Of a stretch of DNA of 64,000 nucleotides, positions 25,693 to 33,187 are shown piece by piece. The stretch comes from Sphingorhabdus sp. M41. GTDB lineage: Bacteria > Pseudomonadota > Alphaproteobacteria > Sphingomonadales > Sphingomonadaceae. A model generated the notes under the pieces. It did not search any database. It was not told where the DNA came from and saw only the letters and a program-made list of their open reading frames with translations. The stretch lies in the NCBI RefSeq assembly GCF_001586275.1, contig NZ_CP014545.1, positions 2,692,501-2,756,500 on the forward strand, written 5' to 3'. The stretch's first letter is position 1, and every line of letters begins with the position of its first letter. Both the position numbers and the translations under genes were made by a program.

Positions 25693-26127
25693 ATGAAGGT
25701 GACAGGGCCGGTCGAGCCGATTCGATCACGGACGTACCACCAGACCTCGGATCGCTTCGATCCGAGGGAGGGCAAGGCGAATAATGCTGCCAGTTCAGCT
25801 CAGACCGCTTCTCGCCCAATGCAAGTACCGTCCGCACATCCGGCGCCGCCATCAACGTCGATGGCGATGCTGCTCGCCGTGGCCGCCGCCAATCCGGATC
25901 GCGAAAAGCGCCGCCGTATCGCCGAACATGGTCAACTCGCGCTCGACCAGCTCGAAGCGCTCGATAACGCGCTGGCATTAGGCACTGTGGACGAGACTTT
26001 GATCGCGAGTTTGACCGAATGGGCGCAGCAACTCGGTCTAAATGAACCAGCAGAAGTGGCGGAGATCATGGGAGAAGTGGAACTGCGGCTGAAGGTGGAG
26101 CTGGCCAAGCTCAATCGCGCAGTTTGA
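25693..26127 (+). CDS. fliX: flagellar assembly regulator FliX
   Basis: 144 residues; GAAGGAG precedes the ATG. A variable polar N-terminus (MKVTGPVEPIRSRTYHQTSD) is followed by the FliX core (residues about 58-144): MAMLLAVAAANPDREKRRRI, ALDQLEALDNALALGTVDET and VELRLKVELAKLNRA. In Caulobacter FliX binds FlbD and ties its activity to basal-body assembly. It is divergent from flgI and converges on flhB with a 4-bp gap. Confidence 0.8.
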   Translation: MKVTGPVEPIRSRTYHQTSDRFDPREGKANNAASSAQTASRPMQVPSAHPAPPSTSMAMLLAVAAANPDREKRRRIAEHGQLALDQLEALDNALALGTVDETLIASLTEWAQQLGLNEPAEVAEIMGEVELRLKVELAKLNRAV

Positions 26128-26131
26128 ACGA

Positions 26132-27205
26132 TTATCTTCGTCCGGCTTCTGCTGCCAGTTTCAACACGTAGCTGATGATTTCGGCTACGGCCGCATAATG
26201 TTCCACAGGGATCGGCCGGCCCAATTCACCCTGCGCATGGAGTGCCCTGGCGAGCGGCGGACTTTCGACGATCGGCACCCGGGCCTCGCTGGCGATGGCG
26301 CGAATGCGCAGGGCGATTGCATCCACACCCTTAGCGACCACGACCGGGGCCGCCATCCCATCGTGATCATATTTGAGTGCGACAGCGAAATGAGTAGGGT
26401 TGGTGACGATCACGGTCGCAGTCGGCACATCGCTCATCATTCTGTGGCGGGATTGCTCCATCGCGATTTGACGGATGCGCTGTTTGATTTGCGGATTGCC
26501 ATCGCTGTCTTTCGACTCGTCTTTCACCTCCTGCAGAGACATCATCATCTTTTTCAGGAAGGTACGGCGTTGATAGGCAAAATCAGCAATGGCCAACACG
26601 ATCGCCAGCAACGCCACTGCCTGAAGCATGCTGGACAGCAGGCTGTGCGCGATCCTGCCGATGGCTTCGGGGGGGGCCCCGACTACACCGCCAAGTTCCG
26701 ATGCCTTTGGCCAAACGATAAACATCGTCACTGCGATTACCAACACCAGCTTGGCCAGCGTCTTCGCGAACTCGACCAAGGCCTTTAAGCCAAACAGACG
26801 TTTCGCGCCATCCATTGGCGAGAATTTTTTCCAGTTCGGCTTGAGTCTGGCGAAGGCCAGCGTGGGGCGGCCTTGCAAGAACAGAGTGAGGAGGGCGAAC
26901 ACCATCAGGGTGATTAAAATTGGAGTCAAAGCGACGATGAAATGTCCCGCCAAGTAGCCTGCAAAAAGCGATGCTGAGCCCGCATCGAGCGAGACGTCTT
27001 CTGCCCCGCCCCACAGGGCTGCGCACAGATCCAACAATCGCGAGAGCGACCAGCCGCCGGTCGCCAAAACCGCAACCATAGCGCAGAACATCGTTGCATG
27101 ACGCATTTCAGGCGCCGACGCGACCTCGCCTTTTTTGCGCGCCTCCGCTAGCTTGCGGTCGGTCGGATCAAATGTTTTCTCGGCTGCATCACCTTGACTG
27201 GCCAT
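26132..27205 (-). CDS. flhB: flagellar export switch protein FlhB
   Basis: 357 residues from the ATG at 27205 (MASQGDAAEKTFDPTDRKLA). Four membrane helices occupy the first 210 residues. The autocleavage motif NPTH is present (VIVTNPTHFAVALKYDHDGM, about residue 269). Cleavage there switches export from rod/hook to filament substrates, with FliK. It is the last gene of flgC-fliE-fliQ-fliR-flhB. Confidence 0.95.
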   Translation of the reverse strand: MASQGDAAEKTFDPTDRKLAEARKKGEVASAPEMRHATMFCAMVAVLATGGWSLSRLLDLCAALWGGAEDVSLDAGSASLFAGYLAGHFIVALTPILITLMVFALLTLFLQGRPTLAFARLKPNWKKFSPMDGAKRLFGLKALVEFAKTLAKLVLVIAVTMFIVWPKASELGGVVGAPPEAIGRIAHSLLSSMLQAVALLAIVLAIADFAYQRRTFLKKMMMSLQEVKDESKDSDGNPQIKQRIRQIAMEQSRHRMMSDVPTATVIVTNPTHFAVALKYDHDGMAAPVVVAKGVDAIALRIRAIASEARVPIVESPPLARALHAQGELGRPIPVEHYAAVAEIISYVLKLAAEAGRR

Positions 27206-27209
27206 ATCG

Positions 27210-27974
27210 CTACACCTGCCATCCGGTGCGGATAAATTCTGCCGTGGCTTCTGCGAAGCCAAGCAGCATGGCACCGATGGTTATACCTACAAGGGCCAGA
27301 CCAAGCATGAGATTGAGTGGTTGGATCAAGAAGAAGACTTGTATTGTCGGCGCGATGCGGGTCGCCAGTCCCAGCGCCACGTTAAAGACGATGCCGTAGA
27401 TGACGATGGGCGCAGCCAGTGACACGCCCAGCACCATGGCCTGGCCTGCTACCCCCACGGCCAGTGTTGCGAAATCGGCTGCGGCAGGAAGTCCGCCGAC
27501 GGGAAACAGGCGGTAGCTGTCGAGGATCGCGCCCAGCCACATATGATGTACGCCCAACGACAGGCACAACAGCGTCGCAGCCAGCGTGGCCAGTTTTGCC
27601 AGAACCGGGACCGGTCCGCCCAATGCCTGATCGGCTACGACGGCAGCGGTAAGCCCGACTTGCAGGCTGGCCAGCGATCCGGCAATTGTAATAGCGTAAA
27701 AAAACAAACGCACGATCATGCCGATAGCCAGTCCGGTTACCGCTTCGGTAATGATAAGCAAGGCAAGTGTGCCATCGCTTGGTGGGGTGGGTAGGGCTGG
27801 ACGGATCAGGCCAAATAATGCCAGCGTTAGGCCAAGGGCAAACAACAGACGTATCTGCCCCGGAATCGCGCTCTCCGAAAAGAACGGCAGCACCATCAGC
27901 ACGGCACCCACCCGGGTGAATGCCACCAAGAGCAATGTTATATGCTGCGGTAGATCGGTCCAATTCAGAGACAT
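27210..27974 (-). CDS. fliR: flagellar export gate protein FliR
   Basis: 254 residues, about six membrane helices. Family features: LLVAFTRVGAVLMVLPFFSE near the N-terminus, IPGQIRLLFALGLTLALFGL, and APIVIYGIVFNVALGLATRI. FliR joins FliP and FliQ in the export gate. It lies 10 bp after fliQ and 4 bp before flhB. Confidence 0.94.
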   Translation of the reverse strand: MSLNWTDLPQHITLLLVAFTRVGAVLMVLPFFSESAIPGQIRLLFALGLTLALFGLIRPALPTPPSDGTLALLIITEAVTGLAIGMIVRLFFYAITIAGSLASLQVGLTAAVVADQALGGPVPVLAKLATLAATLLCLSLGVHHMWLGAILDSYRLFPVGGLPAAADFATLAVGVAGQAMVLGVSLAAPIVIYGIVFNVALGLATRIAPTIQVFFLIQPLNLMLGLALVGITIGAMLLGFAEATAEFIRTGWQV

Positions 27975-27984
27975 GACGCTCCGG

Positions 27985-28248
27985 TCAACCGCGCGTGATC
28001 AATTGACTGATGTCAGCCATCAAATGAGACAGGGTTGCGCCAATCATGGGCAAGCTCATCAGAAAAACAATGCCGATCGCAACCAGCTTGGGCACAAAAG
28101 TGAGGGTCATTTCCTGAATCTGAGTAAGGGCCTGAAATAGGCCGATGGCGACACCCACGATCAGGCAAATGAGCAACATCGGCCCGACCACCGTGAGCAT
28201 GACTATGAAAGCCGAGCCAGCCAGCTCCATAACATCGGCCGGTTCCAT
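27985..28248 (-). CDS. fliQ: flagellar export gate protein FliQ
   Basis: 87 residues with two membrane helices (about 15-37 and 50-70). The family pattern is clear: GPMLLICLIVGVAIGLFQAL, TQIQEMTLTFVPKLVAIGIV. Its start overlaps the fliE stop by one base. Confidence 0.94.
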   Translation of the reverse strand: MEPADVMELAGSAFIVMLTVVGPMLLICLIVGVAIGLFQALTQIQEMTLTFVPKLVAIGIVFLMSLPMIGATLSHLMADISQLITRG

Positions 28249-28580
28249 CAGATCTGCATCCGCATGATTTCGCCATAAGCGCTTACGACACGATCGCGCA
28301 CAGCGACCACCGTGTCGAGCGCTTGTTCCGCCGCACCGATTGCGGTGACCACATCGATCAGATTGCCCTTGCCGCCGACCTGCTGCAACCCAACCTGCTC
28401 AGCAGTCTTGAGCGATGTGGCTGCGTCGGTAACCATGCCTGAAACCAGCGATCCGAAATCCCCGTTGCTGCCGACTTGCATATCGGCCTGCACACCGGCG
28501 ATCGGAGTAGTGGACGGTTGGGATGTTGGTAGGGCAGTCCGGCCATAGGCCATTGCGGCGTCAAGCGCACCTATCGTCAT
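28248..28580 (-). CDS. fliE: flagellar hook-basal body protein FliE
   Basis: 110 residues. FliE links the MS-ring to the rod. The C-terminal half has the family pattern (TSLKTAEQVGLQQVGGKGNL, IDVVTAIGAAEQALDTVVAV, RDRVVSAYGEIMRMQI). It follows flgC by 34 bp, the normal flgC-fliE arrangement. Confidence 0.9.
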   Translation of the reverse strand: MTIGALDAAMAYGRTALPTSQPSTTPIAGVQADMQVGSNGDFGSLVSGMVTDAATSLKTAEQVGLQQVGGKGNLIDVVTAIGAAEQALDTVVAVRDRVVSAYGEIMRMQI

Positions 28581-28614
28581 AATTGTAAATCCATTTCAAG
28601 AGTAAGTGGAGAGA

Positions 28615-29025
28615 TTATCTTAGCAAATCGACCGTGCGCGACAGCATCGCGCGCGCGGCCTCGATTGCGTTTAGATTGGCCTCGTAAGAACGCTGTGCTG
28701 CCTTCATATCGGCAGCTTCGACCAATGCGTTTACATTAGGCATTGAGACATATCCGGCGGCATCCGCTGCCGGATGCCCCGGCTGATGAATTCGGCGGAA
28801 ATCGCTACGGTCGGTTTCCACGCCGTTGACTTTTACACCGACACTGTCAGCGCGGCCAAGTTCTGCCCTGAAATCGACCACACGTCGCCGATAGGGATCG
28901 CCGCCGGGTTCCGACGCGGTCGAATCCGCGTTGGCGAGATTTTCCGCGATTACTCGCATCCTGGTCGACTGGGCTTTCAGGCCGCTCGCCGAAATGGTGA
29001 GCGAAGTATCAAGTTCGCCAGACAT
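28615..29025 (-). CDS. flgC: flagellar basal-body rod protein FlgC
   Basis: 136 residues. The N-terminal rod helix (LTISASGLKAQSTRMRVIAE) is followed by NLANADSTASEPGGDPYRRR, where the usual ANAxT(T)..PGG.PY pattern is clear. The C-terminus (YVSMPNVNALVEAADMKAAQ, RSYEANLNAIEAARAMLSRT) is typical of FlgC. First gene of the flgC-fliE-fliQ-fliR-flhB operon, divergent from the short fliN. Confidence 0.94.
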   Translation of the reverse strand: MSGELDTSLTISASGLKAQSTRMRVIAENLANADSTASEPGGDPYRRRVVDFRAELGRADSVGVKVNGVETDRSDFRRIHQPGHPAADAAGYVSMPNVNALVEAADMKAAQRSYEANLNAIEAARAMLSRTVDLLR

Positions 29026-29063
29026 AGGTCCTCCTTTTTTGCCATCGCCCGTGGGGGGCTCTT

Positions 29064-29126
29064 TCCAATTCTAGGAAAAATTTGCCTAGTAGCGGTCGAA
29101 AACGCGAGATTTTTCCTATCAAGGGA
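29064..29126. promoter_or_regulatory. degenerate copies of the promoter palindrome (flgC / short fliN)
   Basis: TCCAATTCTAGGA (29064-29076, two mismatches to TCCTATTATAGGA) and TCCTATCAAGGGA (29114-29126, three mismatches) lie in the 118-bp divergent space between flgC and the short fliN. They are weaker matches than the other sites, so I treat this as tentative. Confidence 0.35.
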
Positions 29127-29143
29127 AATGAGGAGAGCTTTTT

Positions 29144-29380
29144 ATGTCAGTATTGGGCGATATTTACTTGGATGTTTCCATAGTGCTCGGGACCACGAAG
29201 GTTCCGATCCATCAAATCCTGAAAATGAGTCGCGGAGCGATAATTTCGCTCGACGCGTCGCGAGACGATCCATCCGAGGTGCTCGTAAATGGTCGCGCCA
29301 TCGCACGCGGCGAAGTGCAAGTGCAGAATGAAGGGATATCGCTGGAGATAACCGAAATCATGGAGCGTGAAGTCGAATGA
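29144..29380 (+). CDS. fliN: second FliN-type switch protein (short form)
   Basis: 78 residues, little more than one SpoA domain (VSIVLGTTKVPIHQILKMSR, VLVNGRAIARGEVQVQNEGI, SLEITEIMER). It is about half the length of the FliN at 16550 and lacks the acidic N-terminal extension. GAGGAGAGC precedes the ATG. It is coupled to fliO by ATGA overlap, as in the fliM-N-O-P order of enterics, so this may be the original fliNOP block. Whether both FliN forms enter the C-ring is unknown. Confidence 0.85.
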   Translation: MSVLGDIYLDVSIVLGTTKVPIHQILKMSRGAIISLDASRDDPSEVLVNGRAIARGEVQVQNEGISLEITEIMEREVE

Positions 29381-29787
29381 TTGAATTTGCCCCCGTTCTG
29401 CGCATGTTGGGTGCGCTCGGTATCGTTCTGGGCCTGTTATGGGCTGCCCTGTGGGTCGTCCGTCGCTATCGCATCACGTTGCCCGGTGGGCTGGCAAGCT
29501 CCGCGTGGAGCGGCCGAAATGACCGCCGTCTTGAAATAGTAGAACGATTATCACTCGACCAAAAACGCTCCGTGATTATTCTGCGTGCGGATGAACGCGA
29601 ATATCTGCTGACACTTGCCGGAGATGGTGCTGTGCTGCTCGACAGCTCCGAGGCGTCGGAAGCACCGCAGCGAGAGCGTGACGAGCCGGTTGGGGGTGCC
29701 GTAATTCCCTTTAGACAATTCCTTGCCAAGGCCATGCCCGATGGGATGGCCAATCCGCTGCGCCGCCGTGCCGGAGCGACCAAATGA
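29377..29787 (+). CDS. fliO: flagellar biosynthesis protein FliO
   Basis: 136 residues. One N-terminal membrane helix (VLRMLGALGIVLGLLWAALW) is followed by a cytoplasmic domain with the FliO pattern (RRLEIVERLSLDQKRSVIIL, RADEREYLLTLAGDGAVLLD). FliO helps assemble the FliP ring. It overlaps fliN upstream and fliP downstream by 4 bp each. Confidence 0.88.
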   Translation: MIEFAPVLRMLGALGIVLGLLWAALWVVRRYRITLPGGLASSAWSGRNDRRLEIVERLSLDQKRSVIILRADEREYLLTLAGDGAVLLDSSEASEAPQRERDEPVGGAVIPFRQFLAKAMPDGMANPLRRRAGATK

Positions 29788-30533
29788 AGTACCACCGCAT
29801 TCTGCGCATAGCCGTTGGTGGCGCGATTTGCCTGGCCGCCATGGTGACACCGGTGGTGGCGCGTGCGCAGGGACTGGATATCGGACTTGGCGGGGATGGG
29901 CCGATGTCAGGGCGGATTATCCAGTTGGTGATGATGATGACGGTGCTGAGCCTGGCCCCGGGCATATTGATGACGATCACTTCATTCACGCGGATTGTGG
30001 TTGCCCTTTCGCTATTGCGAAGTGGGTTGGGCGCGCCGGGTGTTCCGCCCAATCCGGTAATTATCAGTCTTGCCCTGTTTCTCAGCTTCTTCGTGATGGC
30101 CCCCACATTCGAGCAGGCTTGGGATAATGGGATTACCCCCTATACCGAGGGACGGATCGATGAGACTGCGGCCTTCACCCGCACAGCGGAGCCATTTCGA
30201 AAATTCATGCTGGCCGAAGTCAATGAAAGCGATCTTCAGCTGTTCATTGATCTGTCCAAGGAAAAGCCGGTCAGCCGTGCTGAGGTGAGTTTGTCGACGC
30301 TGGTCCCGGCCTTCATGATTTCTGAACTGAAACGGGCTTTCGAAATCGGCTTCCTGCTGCTGCTGCCCTTTCTGATTATCGATCTGGCCGTAGCTGCAGT
30401 GCTGATGGCGATGGGTATGATGATGCTGCCTCCACCGACCATATCGCTGCCAATGAAGATCATCTTCTTCGTGCTTGTTGATGGCTGGGCTCTTGTCGCT
30501 GGGTCATTGGTACGCAGCTTCAGTACTGGCTAG
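29784..30533 (+). CDS. fliP: flagellar export gate protein FliP
   Basis: 249 residues with a signal peptide (YHRILRIAVGGAICLAAMVT). Diagnostic motifs: SLAPGILMTITSFTRIVVAL, PNPVIISLALFLSFFVMAPT, LVPAFMISELKRAFEIGFLL and MAMGMMMLPPPTISLPMKII. FliP forms the core of the FliPQR gate. Last gene of fliN-fliO-fliP; the following operon is convergent, with 65 bp between. Confidence 0.96.
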   Translation: MKYHRILRIAVGGAICLAAMVTPVVARAQGLDIGLGGDGPMSGRIIQLVMMMTVLSLAPGILMTITSFTRIVVALSLLRSGLGAPGVPPNPVIISLALFLSFFVMAPTFEQAWDNGITPYTEGRIDETAAFTRTAEPFRKFMLAEVNESDLQLFIDLSKEKPVSRAEVSLSTLVPAFMISELKRAFEIGFLLLLPFLIIDLAVAAVLMAMGMMMLPPPTISLPMKIIFFVLVDGWALVAGSLVRSFSTG

Positions 30534-30598
30534 CCGCTGTGCCACGCTGAAATGAGAGAGTTTTATCATTGCGATGAACCCTGCCAATTTGGCTCATT

Positions 30599-31042
30599 TC
30601 ATGCGGGCACAGCGCTCGTGATCGCCACGGTCTTGACCCGGCCCTTGCCGAACGCATCTTGCGCCGCCTGCTGAACAAGTCGACGAAATGCTTTGAGATC
30701 GGGTAGCAGCCCGTCTTTACCTGCAGCCATAGGTGTCCGGTAGGCACGCATGTTGATCGCATGACGGATCAGAGGCAGGCGCGCCGTGATATCCTCTACC
30801 TGATCCAGTTCCACTTCGAGACTGATGGTGAAAGTGGCATAGCCCGCGAGTTGCCCGTTAGCGAAGGCCAGCGGGGTGATGATATCCGCCACTTCGACGA
30901 ACGCGAGTTCAGTTTCCGTCACAGTCTGTTCTGCTGTCTCAAGCCCGAGGACGCGAGCTGTGCTGAACGCAGCGCCGACACCGGTCACACCGCCGCCGAC
31001 AAGGATCGCAAGAGGGAGGAATATGGATTTGAGATTGGGCAT
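30599..31042 (-). CDS. FliL-like membrane-anchored periplasmic protein next to MotB
   Basis: 147 residues. An N-terminal membrane helix (SIFLPLAILVGGGVTGVGAA) precedes a periplasmic domain with TELAFVEVADIITPLAFANG, QLAGYATFTISLEVELDQVE and a closing strand (RVKTVAITSAV). The fold order (strand, Gly turn, strand, two helices, strand) matches FliL-type domains. It lines up by eye with the exported protein at 3011-3409. It is the last gene of the motA-che-motB operon, 12 bp after motB, so a stator-associated role is likely. Confidence 0.6.
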   Translation of the reverse strand: MPNLKSIFLPLAILVGGGVTGVGAAFSTARVLGLETAEQTVTETELAFVEVADIITPLAFANGQLAGYATFTISLEVELDQVEDITARLPLIRHAINMRAYRTPMAAGKDGLLPDLKAFRRLVQQAAQDAFGKGRVKTVAITSAVPA

Positions 31043-31054
31043 CGCTGGCGCCGT

Positions 31055-31897
31055 TCAGAACTGGAAGTCGGTCGTGGCAGGGAGCAGCGAACCTTGCGGT
31101 TCGAGTACGATTGTAATACGTCGATTTTCGGGGCGCTCGGGCTGTCCGGGATAAACCGGCTGGGTACCCGCCATGGCCACGATCCTGGCAAAGCGATCGG
31201 CGGAGAGGCCGGCCCCGGCCATGGCGCGGTGCGCGCTATGCGCACGCTGGCCCGAGAGCTGCCAGTTGTTTTCCGACAGACCGCCTACTCCGTCAGTATG
31301 GCCCTCAATCGCCAGTTGCATCCGTGATCCGGAGACATTGCGGGCAATCCGAGCCAGCAAGTTACGGGCAAAGTCGTTGAGTTGTGCGGTATTGGGTTTA
31401 AACATCGACCGGCGGGAGCTGTCCATCAGATCGATCCTCAGGCTGTCTGGGGTCTGTTCGAAGCGGATATGTTCCTTCGCGGCACGCCCCTCTTCGGACG
31501 ACGAGATCGATATGCGCAATTCCTGGGCCATGACCCGCAAGGGGGCGTCAGGCACACGAGCCTCCCCGCCGCGCGCAACGCCGGCAGTTGCGGCTTCCGA
31601 TGCCGGCGTGCCCTGCGAGACAACAGTATCGCCAGCAGCATTGCTCGATGCGCCGCCAGCTGAGCTGCTGCCAGCGCCCGATGAGGCTTGCGCAGAAGTT
31701 ACCGTGAAATAAGTCGCCAATCCCTTGAGCACTTCCTTGTCGGGAACGCTCAGCAGCCACAAGAGCATGAAGAAAGCCATCATGGCTGTCACGAAGTCTG
31801 CATAGGCCACTTTCCAGGCGCCACCGTGATGCCCGCCAGAAACTTTCTTGACCCGTTTGATGATGATCGGGCGCTGATCATTTTGCCCTGCAGCCAT
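31055..31897 (-). CDS. motB: flagellar stator protein MotB
   Basis: 280 residues. The single membrane helix (AYADFVTAMMAFFMLLWLLS, about residues 31-50) carries the proton-binding Asp in ADFVTAMMAF. The C-terminal OmpA-like peptidoglycan-binding domain has LAIEGHTDGVGGLSENNWQL, SGQRAHSAHRAMAGAGL and RRITIVLEPQ. A Ser/Gly/Ala-rich linker (about residues 75-100) separates the two. It is distant from motA (7.4 kb) but in the same operon. Confidence 0.95.
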   Translation of the reverse strand: MAAGQNDQRPIIIKRVKKVSGGHHGGAWKVAYADFVTAMMAFFMLLWLLSVPDKEVLKGLATYFTVTSAQASSGAGSSSAGGASSNAAGDTVVSQGTPASEAATAGVARGGEARVPDAPLRVMAQELRISISSSEEGRAAKEHIRFEQTPDSLRIDLMDSSRRSMFKPNTAQLNDFARNLLARIARNVSGSRMQLAIEGHTDGVGGLSENNWQLSGQRAHSAHRAMAGAGLSADRFARIVAMAGTQPVYPGQPERPENRRITIVLEPQGSLLPATTDFQF

Positions 31898-31898
31898 C

Positions 31899-32201
31899 TC
31901 AGTCCGCCTCGCGGCATGCTCGGTGCAAGCGCTGCTGGATCGCCTCGAGGCTCACCATGTCAACTGCCTGCGCGCCCGAGATACCTTGCGCCATATGATC
32001 GAGTACCCTAGCTGTTTCCTCGGCGCTCTGGATCACCAAGTCAAATTGCTGGAAGCTTTCAATATGATTCAGGATAAAGTCCTCGTCGCCCATTACATTA
32101 TGGGCGATTCCGGTCACGATCGTTCCTATTTGGCGCAACTCCGCCGCCAAAGCGCGGCACAATGGAGACACGTCAGACTGGATGGTAGAGAAAGCGTTCA
32201 T
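31899..32201 (-). CDS. unknown small helical protein in the chemotaxis operon
   Basis: 100 residues, predicted all-helical and soluble. A central segment (IESFQQFDLVIQSAEETARV) recalls the Q-x-x-D-L-x-x-Q pattern of CheZ-like or scaffold helices, but I cannot assign it to a family. It lies between cheD (34 bp upstream) and motB (1 bp downstream). No CheZ is seen elsewhere in the window, so a phosphatase or stator-coupling role is possible but speculative. Confidence 0.6.
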   Translation of the reverse strand: MNAFSTIQSDVSPLCRALAAELRQIGTIVTGIAHNVMGDEDFILNHIESFQQFDLVIQSAEETARVLDHMAQGISGAQAVDMVSLEAIQQRLHRACREAD

Positions 32202-32234
32202 GAATATTCCTAGTTCGATAGGCAGGTTGTGTCG

Positions 32235-32774
32235 TCAGAAGAGTTCGATGTCGTTGGTGGGCAGCGTTTGGGGCATCTGCTTGGGTAGCGGTACTTCATC
32301 TTGTACAGTCATCGCGCGAGCCTTGCCTGCAAACGGTTGGAATTCCACCCGCCGTGCGGCCTTGCCCCCGGTATCGAAAACGCCCACCGAAATATTTTCG
32401 GTCTCCATGAAGCGCAATGCGAAGGCGGCATTCTGGCTACCGATATGGCCCAATCCCGCTATCAAATTTGCGCCGCCGTAAATCTGGGCACGCAGATTTT
32501 CCCGGCGAGCCCCGCGCTTCATCAAGGCGTTAATCAGCACCTCTATCGCATGGCTGCCATAGCGTTGAAAGGTATCGTCACGCTGCTCTGTGCTGTCGCC
32601 TGGCTCGCCCAACAGGAAATGGTTCATGCCGCCCAATCGCGCCACACCGTCGTAAAGGCAAACGGCCACACAGGACCCCAGCAGCGTAGTGATCAAGACG
32701 TTGCCATCTCCGCTCACGGCGTGTTCGCCCTGAACGATATTGATCCGCTGAATTGGTATATGCTCCTGCTTCAT
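32235..32774 (-). CDS. cheD: chemoreceptor glutamine deamidase CheD
   Basis: 179 residues from the ATG at 32774, which overlaps the cheY stop by one base. Catalytic Cys in LLGSCVAVCLYDGVARLGGM, then NHFLLGEP with the His, and YGSHAIEVLINALMKRGA, LRAQIYGGANLIAGLGHIGS. CheD deamidates receptor glutamines. The Cys-His-Thr set looks intact. Confidence 0.94.
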   Translation of the reverse strand: MKQEHIPIQRINIVQGEHAVSGDGNVLITTLLGSCVAVCLYDGVARLGGMNHFLLGEPGDSTEQRDDTFQRYGSHAIEVLINALMKRGARRENLRAQIYGGANLIAGLGHIGSQNAAFALRFMETENISVGVFDTGGKAARRVEFQPFAGKARAMTVQDEVPLPKQMPQTLPTNDIELF

Positions 32775-33163
32775 CAACTCAATTCACCAAAGACTCGTTC
32801 GATTTTTTCCTTCAGCGCAGCGGCGGAGAAAGGTTTGATGATATAGTTGTTGACCCCGGCCTCCGCTGCCATTTTGACGACTTCGGCATCGGCGGTGCCG
32901 GTTAGCATGATAAACACGGTTTTGCCGATCACCGGGTCGGCGCGTACTTGCCGCAGAAAATCGAGCCCGTCCATGTCGGGCATATTGTAGTCCGACACGA
33001 TCAAATGGACCCGATTGGTGCGGACATCGTCAAGCGCTTCGGCAGCACCGGGCTTGTCGCGTACATCTTTGAAGCCGAGATCCTGCAAGGTGCGCCGGAT
33101 CATGGCGCGCATGCTGGATTGATCGTCGACGACCATTACTTTTATTGCGGATGCGGCAGGCAT
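32774..33163 (-). CDS. cheY: response regulator CheY
   Basis: 129 residues, a single receiver domain. Acidic pair DD in VMVVDDQSSMRAMIRRTLQ, phosphoacceptor Asp in LIVSDYNMPDMDGLDFLRQV, Thr in FIMLTGTADAEV and Lys in YIIKPFSAAALKEK are all present. This is the closest CheY type to motor-binding CheY. It lies between cheB and cheD. Confidence 0.93.
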   Translation of the reverse strand: MPAASAIKVMVVDDQSSMRAMIRRTLQDLGFKDVRDKPGAAEALDDVRTNRVHLIVSDYNMPDMDGLDFLRQVRADPVIGKTVFIMLTGTADAEVVKMAAEAGVNNYIIKPFSAAALKEKIERVFGELS

Positions 33164-33187
33164 TGCATGGTACCCTTTTCTCTGATC

